Made by a program: the position numbers and the translations under genes. From positions 1 to 59,839 of the forward strand of contig NZ_PDJV01000015.1 of NCBI RefSeq assembly GCF_004116465.1: a stretch of 59,839 bases of DNA, in the 5' to 3' direction. The notes beneath the pieces were generated by a model that worked only from the letters and a program-made list of their open reading frames with translations, made no database searches and was not told where the DNA came from. The DNA is from Arcobacter sp. F2176. Lineage in GTDB: Bacteria > Campylobacterota > Campylobacteria > Campylobacterales > Arcobacteraceae. Shown piece by piece: positions 53,125 to 59,839 of the stretch. How positions within the stretch are numbered: position 1 is the first letter of the stretch; each line of letters begins with the position of its first letter.

Positions 53125-53943
53125 ATGATTAAAAAAACATTATTTACACTAGGATTAAGCGCGATTATAGCATCTTCATTATTTGCAAAAGATTCACTTA
53201 TGATGGCTACAACAACAAGTACAGATAATACAGGACTTTTAGATTATTTAGCTCCAAAATTTGCTAAAGACACAGGTACAACACTAAAATGGGTTGCAAC
53301 AGGAACTGGTAAAGCACTTAAAATGGGAAGCAACTGCGATGTTGATGTATTATTTGTACATGCACCTGCTAGTGAGAAAAAATTTGTAGCTACTGGGTAT
53401 GGAATTAATAGAAAACAAGTTATGTACAATGACTTTGTAATTATTGGACCAAAATCTGATCCAGCACAAGTATCAGGTATGGATCCTGCTAATGCACTTA
53501 ATGTTATAAAAACAAAAGAAGCAAAATTCTTTTCAAGAGGAGACAACTCAGGTACAAATAAAAAAGAGTTATCTTTATGGAAAAATGCAAATGTTGATGC
53601 AAAAGCTGAATCAAATTGGTATGTACAAACAGGTCAAGGTATGTTAAGAACTATCAATATGGCTGCTGAAAAAAATGGATATACAATGACAGATAGAGGA
53701 ACTTGGATTAAATATATGTCACAAACAGGTGATAAAAATACAATGAAAGTTGTAGTTGAAGGTAATAAAACTTTATTTAACCAATACTCAGTTATAACAA
53801 TCAACAAAGAAAAATGTCCAAATGTTAAACCAGAACTTGCAACAGAATTCACAAGTTGGGTAACTAAACCTGAAACTCAAAAAGTAATCGCTGATTTTAG
53901 ATTATTAGGACAAGCACTGTTTATTCCTAATGCAGATAAATAA
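53125..53943 (+). CDS. tupA: Tungstate-binding protein TupA
   Basis: The 272-residue periplasmic protein has a signal peptide (MIKKTLFTLGLSAIIASSLFA) and the TupA signature TTTSTDNTGLLDYLAPKF, with GTGKALKMG, RKQVMYNDFVIIGPK and FSRGDNSGTNKKE lines for oxyanion binding. The TTTS motif separates TupA from ModA. AAAGGAAACAAT precedes the start. It serves TupB and TupC downstream. Confidence 0.93.
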   Translation: MIKKTLFTLGLSAIIASSLFAKDSLMMATTTSTDNTGLLDYLAPKFAKDTGTTLKWVATGTGKALKMGSNCDVDVLFVHAPASEKKFVATGYGINRKQVMYNDFVIIGPKSDPAQVSGMDPANALNVIKTKEAKFFSRGDNSGTNKKELSLWKNANVDAKAESNWYVQTGQGMLRTINMAAEKNGYTMTDRGTWIKYMSQTGDKNTMKVVVEGNKTLFNQYSVITINKEKCPNVKPELATEFTSWVTKPETQKVIADFRLLGQALFIPNADK

Positions 53944-53968
53944 ATTAAAGTAAGGGTTAAAAAGTAGA

Positions 53969-54664
53969 ATGAATCTATTCCGTGATGGTTTCAAAGAGGC
54001 AGTAGAGTTACTAGTAGCAGGAAACGAAAGTGTTTACTCTGCTATTAGTACAACAATAACTGTATCATCTTGGTCTTTATTTATTAGTTTACTAATAGGC
54101 TTACCTTTGGGCTTTGCCCTTGGGTATTACAACTTTTTTGGAAAAGCAGTTATTAGAACTATAGTGGATACCCTTTTGGCATTACCAACTGTTGTAATTG
54201 GATTAGTTGCATATACAATGCTTTCTCGTGTTGGTCCATTTGGGGAATATGGTCTTCTTTTTTCACAAAAAGCCATAATAATTGGTCAAATAGTTCTTGG
54301 TTTGCCTATTATTATAGCTTTAACTGCAACACAAGTCGAAGCAGTAGATAAAAGACTTTATACCTCTCTTAAAGGACTTGGTGCAAACTCTTTTCAAATA
54401 TTAACTGCAACACTTGTTGAAGCAAGATTTGGAATTATGACAGCAGCAATGACAGCTTATGGAAGAATTATTACAGAAATAGGTATTTCTATGATGGTTG
54501 GTGGTAATATCAAATACCACACTAGAACAGTAACAACTGCAATTGCTTTAGAAACGGGTAAAGGTGAGTTTGTAACAGGTATTGCACTTGGATTAGTTCT
54601 ATTTGCAGTTGCATTAATTGTAAATATAGCACTATCTCAATTGAAAAGGAAATGGACTCAATGA
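53969..54664 (+). CDS. tupB: Tungstate ABC transporter permease TupB
   Basis: The 231-residue permease has about five TMs and the coupling loop RLYTSLKGLGANSFQILTATLVEA (abridged), followed by AYGRIITEIGISMMVGGNIKYHTR, typical of TupB/WtpB. It is cotranscribed with tupA, with 25 bases between, and overlaps tupC. Inner membrane. Confidence 0.92.
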   Translation: MNLFRDGFKEAVELLVAGNESVYSAISTTITVSSWSLFISLLIGLPLGFALGYYNFFGKAVIRTIVDTLLALPTVVIGLVAYTMLSRVGPFGEYGLLFSQKAIIIGQIVLGLPIIIALTATQVEAVDKRLYTSLKGLGANSFQILTATLVEARFGIMTAAMTAYGRIITEIGISMMVGGNIKYHTRTVTTAIALETGKGEFVTGIALGLVLFAVALIVNIALSQLKRKWTQ

Positions 54665-55683
54665 GACACTTATATGAACTTCAAAATATTGAGCAATATT
54701 ATGAAAATAAAAAAGTACTTTACATTGAGAATCTAAAACTAAATGATAATCAAATAATAGGATTCTTTGGACCAAATGGAAGTGGAAAGTCTACACTATT
54801 TTCTCTTTTATCTTTTATTGATAAGCCAAGTAGTGGAAATATCTTTTTTAATGGTATTATAAATAACAAGATTGATGTGGAAACCAAAAAAGATATTGTA
54901 ATGGTACCTCAAAATCCATACCTTTTAAAAAGAACTGTTTTTGAAAATGTCGCTTATGGACTAAGACTTAGAGACCAAACAGAAAATTTAGAAAAAAAGG
55001 TAAATGAAGCTTTATCTTTAGTTGGACTTGAAAGTTCGTTTAGTACACGAAAGTGGAGTCAATTATCAGGGGGAGAAGCACAAAGAGTTGCTTTAGCTGC
55101 AAGACTTATATTAAAGCCAAAAGTTTTGATACTTGATGAACCAACCTCAGGAGTAGACACAAATTCAGCACAACTTATAAAAGAAGCAATATTATCAGCA
55201 AAACAAAAATGGCATACAACTATCTTAATCTCAAGTCATGACAACCATTGGTTAAATAATATTTGTGATAAAAAAATAGCTCTTTTTCAGGGAAATGTAG
55301 TGGAAAGTGGTAGTGTTAATCTTCTTTTTTCACCTTGGGAAAAAGATGAAGATTTAAATCTAGTGAAAAATTTTAGTGATGGACAAAAGTTAACTATTAA
55401 AAATTCATTTGATAAAAAAAGAGATTCTGTTGTAATGATAAATTCTGATTACATAAAAATATGTAGAACAGATTGTGAACATATGATTACAGATGAAACA
55501 TTAAAAGGGGTTATTAACTCAATACATCAACAAGAAGATGGAGATTTACTTTTAATTGAGTTTTTTATTGCAAGTATTCCTTTTAATTGTAAAATTTCTA
55601 GAAAAGATATGGAAACACAAAGATTATTGCCAGGGGATAAGATTTATATAAATATCTCTACTGAAAATATTTGTTGGATTTAA
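54661..55683 (+). CDS. tupC: Tungstate ABC transporter ATP-binding protein TupC with C-terminal TOBE-like domain
   Basis: The 340-residue ATPase has Walker A FFGPNGSGKSTLFSLLS, signature LSGGEAQRVALAARL and Walker B VLILDEPTSGVDT. Residues about 245-340 form an extra beta-rich region resembling a TOBE/oxyanion-binding domain, which could regulate uptake by tungstate. I start at ATG 54661, whose ATGA overlaps the tupB stop; ATG 54652 sits too close to its AAGGAA. Tungsten supply fits the FDHs upstream. Confidence 0.9.
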   Translation: MRHLYELQNIEQYYENKKVLYIENLKLNDNQIIGFFGPNGSGKSTLFSLLSFIDKPSSGNIFFNGIINNKIDVETKKDIVMVPQNPYLLKRTVFENVAYGLRLRDQTENLEKKVNEALSLVGLESSFSTRKWSQLSGGEAQRVALAARLILKPKVLILDEPTSGVDTNSAQLIKEAILSAKQKWHTTILISSHDNHWLNNICDKKIALFQGNVVESGSVNLLFSPWEKDEDLNLVKNFSDGQKLTIKNSFDKKRDSVVMINSDYIKICRTDCEHMITDETLKGVINSIHQQEDGDLLLIEFFIASIPFNCKISRKDMETQRLLPGDKIYINISTENICWI

Positions 55684-55731
55684 TATATAACTATGTATAA
55701 TTATAAAAAATAGTTTACCAAAAGGAAAAAA

Positions 55732-55923
55732 ATGTTTATAAAGTTAAATGAAAGAGTACATTTAAATCTAGATAAGATCACTAGAACTAAGATTGATCAT
55801 GTTGAAGATGGAATTAGAGTTAGATTTTATGAGGGACAAGACCAAGTTGCAAAATCTAAAAGATTTGAAAATATAGAAGATGCTACAAAGTGGCTTGAAG
55901 ACTTACTATATTCAGCTAAATAG
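55732..55923 (+). CDS. Small conserved-looking protein, function unknown (63 aa)
   Basis: A 63-residue acidic/basic soluble protein (MFIKLNERVHLNLDKITRTK..., with WLEDLLYSAK at the end) starts after AAAAGGAAAAA. I recognise no domain; the pattern of strands and a final helix suggests a small single domain. It follows tupC by 48 bases and ends in front of a hairpin, so it may be the last gene of the fdhD-tupC run. Confidence 0.65.
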   Translation: MFIKLNERVHLNLDKITRTKIDHVEDGIRVRFYEGQDQVAKSKRFENIEDATKWLEDLLYSAK

Positions 55924-55929
55924 TATGAT

Positions 55930-55958
55930 AAAGAGCCCTCTTAAAAGGTCTCTTTTAT
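55930..55958. terminator. Terminator after the fdhD-tupC region
   Basis: AAAGAGCCC-TCTTAAAA-GGTCTCTTT with one mismatch, followed by TATCTCTTTTTATTT. It separates convergent genes. Confidence 0.65.
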
Positions 55959-55973
55959 CTCTTTTTATTTAAT

Positions 55974-57581
55974 CTAATCTTTTGATAAAGATATTAAACC
56001 ATCAGCTAAATTAACTTTCCAAGCATAGTAATCATGCCCATTTTGGAACTCTTTATATATAAAATCATAACCTTTTGATTCAAGTACTGTTCTTAAGTGT
56101 CTATTACTTTCTAAAATATCTATTGAAAAATATCCTGTCTCATAAACACCAGCATTTAAATAAAATCTGATATCTTTCTTTTTACTTTTAGCAATTTGTC
56201 GTGTTAACCATTCTGGTTCAGGGTCATTGTTAGAATCTTTCCAAAAAGAACCTGACTGACTTAAAACATTTCCAAAATATTGGGGATAAGTATAAGCAAC
56301 AAAAGCAGAAGCTAAACCACCATAACTAGAACCTGTCAAAGTTGTATCTTTTGCTTTAAATTTCATATTTGTTTTTGCTTCAACAAAAGGTAGTAATTCT
56401 TTTGCCATAAAATCTGCAAACTTTTTATTTGAAGGCAATTCTTCTGCTCTTGAGTTTCTCGTTGGATTATCAATAAAAACAGCAATTGTTGGCTTGATTT
56501 TATTTTTATAGATTAAATTATCAAGAATAGTAGGTGTATCAACTTTTACTTGATATTCAACTCCATCAAATACAAAAAGAAGTTTATAATCTTTTTTTGA
56601 ATCAAAGTTTGAAGGTTTATAAATAGTAATATTTCTAGTATTATTTAATATTTTACTTTTTATTTTATAATTATTTAATGAACCTTTCAAACTATTTGAT
56701 TTTACTCCCCAGTCTTTATATTCTTTATTCTTTATTTCAAAAGTTGAATTAGTCATATACTTATCTAAGTTCAAATCTTTTGACATCTTATAAGGGTGCT
56801 TATTTAGAGGATCCATTTGAGATGTTGCTAAAATAGCCATTCTATTTTCTCTACTATTTCCATCAAGAACAGGTACATCAGGGGCAATTTGATATGACAT
56901 TCTAATGCCATTTTTAACTACAAAACTTTTAAACCAAATATCACTATTTCCTAATCTATCAAAATATACATGGTCATGTGTTGGTCCACCAAATAATCTT
57001 ACATTGTGTTTTGCACCTTGATATAAAAATGTTAAGATAGACTCATTTTCATTTATTGGTTCCACTAATGGTGTTCCTAATTTTTTAACTTGTTCCCAAA
57101 ACTTTTTTGTATCTTTATTTGTTAAAAGATTCTTTTTTTCTTTTTTGATTATTTCACTTATTATTTCTACTTTTTTATTCTCTTTGAATTTTACAGGTAG
57201 AACTTTATTTATGCTTAATTTAAAAGTATTATCTTTTGACTTATTTTTTAAATTTATATAATATTTTCCAGACTCATTTGTCACAAATATTAATCTATTT
57301 TGAAGTTTATTTGGTTGATCTAATCTTCGTACAAAATGTTTATTATTATCCAATAATTCAACCCTATCAACTTTAGTAGTTAAGGTAAAACTACCTGTTA
57401 CATATGAATCTTTTTTTAAATCCAAAGGAAATAAAACTTCTTTATTTGCTTTTATTTTCTCTTCTAAAACAATAGGTTTTGATAGTGCAAATAATGATGA
57501 ACTAAGAAATACAATGCAAATCAAAGAGAAGATAAAACTTCTTTTTATTTTTCTAGAATCTATATTCAAGTGACACTCCAT
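55974..57581 (-). CDS. Enterochelin-esterase-like siderophore hydrolase
   Basis: The 535-residue exported protein has a signal peptide (KIKRSFIFSLICIVFLSSSLFA), an N-terminal beta region, then an alpha/beta hydrolase of the Fes/IroE type. The nucleophile elbow is LTGSSYGGLAS; KLLFVFDGVEYQV and the late GHDYYAWK histidine complete the triad. It would cleave a ferric siderophore in the periplasm. ATG 57581 overlaps the receptor gene; TTG 57569, six bases after GGAG, is an alternative start. ATG 57614 is too far upstream. Confidence 0.8.
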   Translation of the reverse strand: MECHLNIDSRKIKRSFIFSLICIVFLSSSLFALSKPIVLEEKIKANKEVLFPLDLKKDSYVTGSFTLTTKVDRVELLDNNKHFVRRLDQPNKLQNRLIFVTNESGKYYINLKNKSKDNTFKLSINKVLPVKFKENKKVEIISEIIKKEKKNLLTNKDTKKFWEQVKKLGTPLVEPINENESILTFLYQGAKHNVRLFGGPTHDHVYFDRLGNSDIWFKSFVVKNGIRMSYQIAPDVPVLDGNSRENRMAILATSQMDPLNKHPYKMSKDLNLDKYMTNSTFEIKNKEYKDWGVKSNSLKGSLNNYKIKSKILNNTRNITIYKPSNFDSKKDYKLLFVFDGVEYQVKVDTPTILDNLIYKNKIKPTIAVFIDNPTRNSRAEELPSNKKFADFMAKELLPFVEAKTNMKFKAKDTTLTGSSYGGLASAFVAYTYPQYFGNVLSQSGSFWKDSNNDPEPEWLTRQIAKSKKKDIRFYLNAGVYETGYFSIDILESNRHLRTVLESKGYDFIYKEFQNGHDYYAWKVNLADGLISLSKD

Positions 57582-59637
57582 AACTTCTTGGTGCTCCATA
57601 CATTGTATATCCACCTTTCATTAAAGAAGAAAAATATCTTTCATCAGTTACATTATTTACATTAAAAGATATATTTGTATTTTTATTGATTTTGTAACTT
57701 GACATTAGATTATAAATTGTATAACTTTTTTGTGATACATCTTCATATTTTCTATCATGCGCTTTACTTTTCCAATTTGCTGATATACCAACTTTTAAAC
57801 CTGCAATTTCTTTAGGAGAATAAGTAAGCGAAGCATTTAACATTCTTCGTGGAATATATCTTGTAACATCTTTTTTGTTAGCATCTTTAATAGAAAGGTT
57901 TGTATAACCAATAGAAGTGTTTATAGTATCATTAATATCACCAGAAACTTCTATTTCAAATCCTTTGCTTGTAACTCCATCTATGGCTTTATAATAACTA
58001 TCACCATTAGCTCGTTTACCAGCTTCTTCTGCAACATTTTCTTTTTCTGTTTTAAATAAAGCAAAAGAACTATTTAATGCTCCATCAAAAAATGAAGATT
58101 TAAATCCAACTTCATAATTAATACCCTCTTCTGCATCTAATTGTGTTCCACCTTCATCACTATTATTTTGAGGATTATATGTTGTTGTATAACTTACATA
58201 AGTAGATATATCATCTGTTATTTTATAAACTAAAGAAAGATAAGGAGTTAAAACTGAAGTGTCTTTTTTACTATATGCTCCATTCCACGCCATTCCTTCT
58301 TCTTCAAAATTTGCTATTTTACTACCAACTAATAAACTAAAATTATCAACTATATGAAAATTTGTAGCTGCTGTAAAAGATAACTCTTTTTGTGTATAAT
58401 CTGTATTTTCAACTGTTGAAGGGTCATAATTTCTAGGAGGCGTTGAACCATCCCATGTACTTAAATTTATAGGATATTTTGTTACTTCTCTTAATCCTTT
58501 CCCTTTATATTTTTGTTTAGTATAATTTGTATTTAAAACAATTTCATGCTCTCTGTCAAATAAAGAATATGCTCCATTTAAAGTAAAATCTAATGAATTT
58601 GTTTTGTATTCATCATCAGCATATATATTAGCCCAAACTTTACCTGGATCTAAATTTGCCACATCATTATCTTGTTCATTTTTATTATAAGAATAAGTTG
58701 ATTTTAGCTTCCATTTATCTGATAATATAGACTCTAATTCTAAAAAAGCATTAGTTGTAGTAGTATTTCGATATGACCAATCTGAACTTGGATTTACAGA
58801 TATGTCATATTTCTTTTCTTGTAATTCACGACTATCAAATCCTCCATGTTGAGAACCATTGTTTTTATCTTCAACTCTTGTTAATCCAAATGTCAAGGTA
58901 TTATTGTCATTAATATCTCCATCAATCATTGTTGATAATACTGTTGCTTTAGTATCTCTTCTATCCAAATATGAATCTGCTTTTTCATAAGCTGCTAAGA
59001 CTCTTGCTCTTACAGTTTTTGATTCATTTAAAGCCCCTGAAATATCACCTTCTATTCTTCTTTTGTTCCAAGAGCCACCTGATAATTTTGTACTTGCTTG
59101 AAATTCTTTTGTAGGTCTTTTTCTAACCATATTAATAGTAGCAGAAGGATCTCCATGATTACTTGTAAGTCCAGTTGCTCCCCTTGTAACTTCAATATGA
59201 TCATAAAGAAACATATCCATATCACCATAAATATAGCCATTATTGCTAGAACCTACTCCATCTACTAAAAAATTAGTAATATTAAAACCTCTTGATGTAT
59301 ATCTTGTTCTATCACTTTCTAACTGTTCTACTTCTATTCCTGTAGTATTATTTAATACTTCATTTATTGTATTTAAATCAAAATCTCTCATTTGCTGTTG
59401 CGTTATAACAGATACACTTTGAGGAGTATCCAAGATTGAAAGATTCATTTTTGTTGCAGAAGACATTGAACCTATAGTATATGAATTACTATGCTCTGTT
59501 ACATCATCACTATTTGATACAACATCAACTGAACCCAATGAGGTACTGTCTTCATTTATTTTGTCACTTGCAAGCAAAGTATTACTTAATGCAATTATTG
59601 TTGCAAATGATAGTAACGATTTTTTAGAAAAAATCAT
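57553..59637 (-). CDS. TonB-dependent siderophore receptor
   Basis: The 694-residue outer-membrane receptor has a signal peptide (MIFSKKSLLSFATIIALSNTLLA), then a plug domain (about 60-180: SILDTPQSVSVITQQQMRDF, RGFNITNFLVDG and EVTRGATGLTS). A 22-strand barrel follows, ending in aromatic YRF. It imports a ferric siderophore using TonB energy. The esterase gene follows with a 29-base overlap. A Fur-box-like dyad lies just upstream, so it is likely iron-repressed. Confidence 0.92.
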   Translation of the reverse strand: MIFSKKSLLSFATIIALSNTLLASDKINEDSTSLGSVDVVSNSDDVTEHSNSYTIGSMSSATKMNLSILDTPQSVSVITQQQMRDFDLNTINEVLNNTTGIEVEQLESDRTRYTSRGFNITNFLVDGVGSSNNGYIYGDMDMFLYDHIEVTRGATGLTSNHGDPSATINMVRKRPTKEFQASTKLSGGSWNKRRIEGDISGALNESKTVRARVLAAYEKADSYLDRRDTKATVLSTMIDGDINDNNTLTFGLTRVEDKNNGSQHGGFDSRELQEKKYDISVNPSSDWSYRNTTTTNAFLELESILSDKWKLKSTYSYNKNEQDNDVANLDPGKVWANIYADDEYKTNSLDFTLNGAYSLFDREHEIVLNTNYTKQKYKGKGLREVTKYPINLSTWDGSTPPRNYDPSTVENTDYTQKELSFTAATNFHIVDNFSLLVGSKIANFEEEGMAWNGAYSKKDTSVLTPYLSLVYKITDDISTYVSYTTTYNPQNNSDEGGTQLDAEEGINYEVGFKSSFFDGALNSSFALFKTEKENVAEEAGKRANGDSYYKAIDGVTSKGFEIEVSGDINDTINTSIGYTNLSIKDANKKDVTRYIPRRMLNASLTYSPKEIAGLKVGISANWKSKAHDRKYEDVSQKSYTIYNLMSSYKINKNTNISFNVNNVTDERYFSSLMKGGYTMYGAPRSYGVSLEYRF

Positions 59638-59653
59638 TTAATCTCCTTTTAAA

Positions 59654-59672
59654 TTGATACTGAGTATCATAA
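59654..59672 (-). promoter_or_regulatory. Fur-box-like dyad upstream of the TonB-dependent receptor
   Basis: TGATAC-TGA-GTATCA is a perfect dyad with the GATA-type core of Fur sites, 17-35 bases before the receptor start. Confidence 0.6.
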
Positions 59673-59710
59673 CCAATAGAAATGACAATGAAATAACTTT
59701 AGGAAGAAAA

Positions 59711-59839
59711 TTGACAAAAATTCCAAATTTAACACAAAAAGATATAAATATTTTAATTGTAGAGGATGAAACACTTTTAGCAATGGGTATGAAGTGAGTA
59801 TTAAATGAAATTAATTACAATGTAACAGGAATAGAAACA
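59711..59839 (+). pseudogene. Start of a response regulator interrupted by an in-frame UGA (continues past the window)
   Basis: From TTG 59711, behind AGGAAG, the frame reads TKIPNLTQKDINILIVEDE, then TLLAMGMK, then TGA at 59795-59797, then VLNEINYNVTGIE. This is the first strand and helix of a receiver domain, with the acidic pair in VEDE. The homology continues after the TGA, so this is a nonsense mutation (for example TGG to TGA) or, less likely, recoding. The window ends before the phospho-acceptor Asp. Confidence 0.65.

Noticed and set aside
59795-59797. Selenocysteine codon in the response regulator
   Set aside because: Receiver domains have no catalytic Cys at this helix position, and I see no clear SECIS hairpin; a nonsense change is simpler.

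Overview
The window is about 60 kb of a low-GC bacterial chromosome with short intergenic gaps. The gene content points to Campylobacterota, close to Arcobacter or Sulfurimonas-type lineages. The pointers are twin FdhABC formate dehydrogenases with a twin-arginine small protein, TupABC tungstate uptake, sensor kinases with NIAHQW(K/R)QPL H-boxes and a DUF2721 protein. This placement is inferred from gene families; no 16S rRNA gene is present.

Left third (1-22.5 kb): the end of a MocR-type regulator, a SIMPL-like secreted protein, a SulP anion transporter, a Cache-domain sensor kinase, an amidoligase/glutamine-amidotransferase pair, an AEC carrier, an FMN reductase, the pstSCAB phosphate operon, fhs, a glycosyltransferase and an AraC/GyrI-like regulator. 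At 17.7-18.5 kb lies a clearly foreign, GC-richer insert. It has the exact anatomy of one integron gene cassette (attC plus a single ORF with an RNAVIH, HEPN-like motif), inserted at a non-integron site with no integrase in view.

Selenium block (18.8-26.6 kb): selA-selB-methyltransferase, tRNA-Sec(UCA), and selD, itself a selenoprotein whose real start lies upstream of an in-frame UGA. Next come a double-cubane/2-hydroxyacyl-CoA dehydratase-type protein with its ATPase activator and a YedF-like DsrE protein. A TAT-exported transglutaminase with MerT/MerP-like genes, DoxX and MarR follow.

Formate dehydrogenase super-locus (29.6-55.9 kb): two paralogous selenocysteine FDH clusters, each with a TAT protein, FdhA(Sec), FdhB, FdhC, a polyferredoxin-like protein and a TorD-like chaperone. 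Between them is an intact periplasmic-binding-protein/histidine-kinase pair. Its likely response regulator sits 8 kb away, beside the degraded remains of a second kinase/binding-protein pair. Downstream, one tightly coupled run encodes FdhD, an unknown protein, a ModE-like regulator, a divergent cysteine desulfurase, MoeA and TupABC. Together these supply selenocysteine, sulfur for the metal cofactor, and tungsten or molybdenum to the two enzymes. Two families of palindromes recur only in this locus and are candidate operators.

Right end (56-59.8 kb): a siderophore-type esterase and a TonB-dependent receptor behind a Fur-box-like site, then the start of a response regulator interrupted by UGA. 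No rRNA, CRISPR array or intact insertion sequence was seen.
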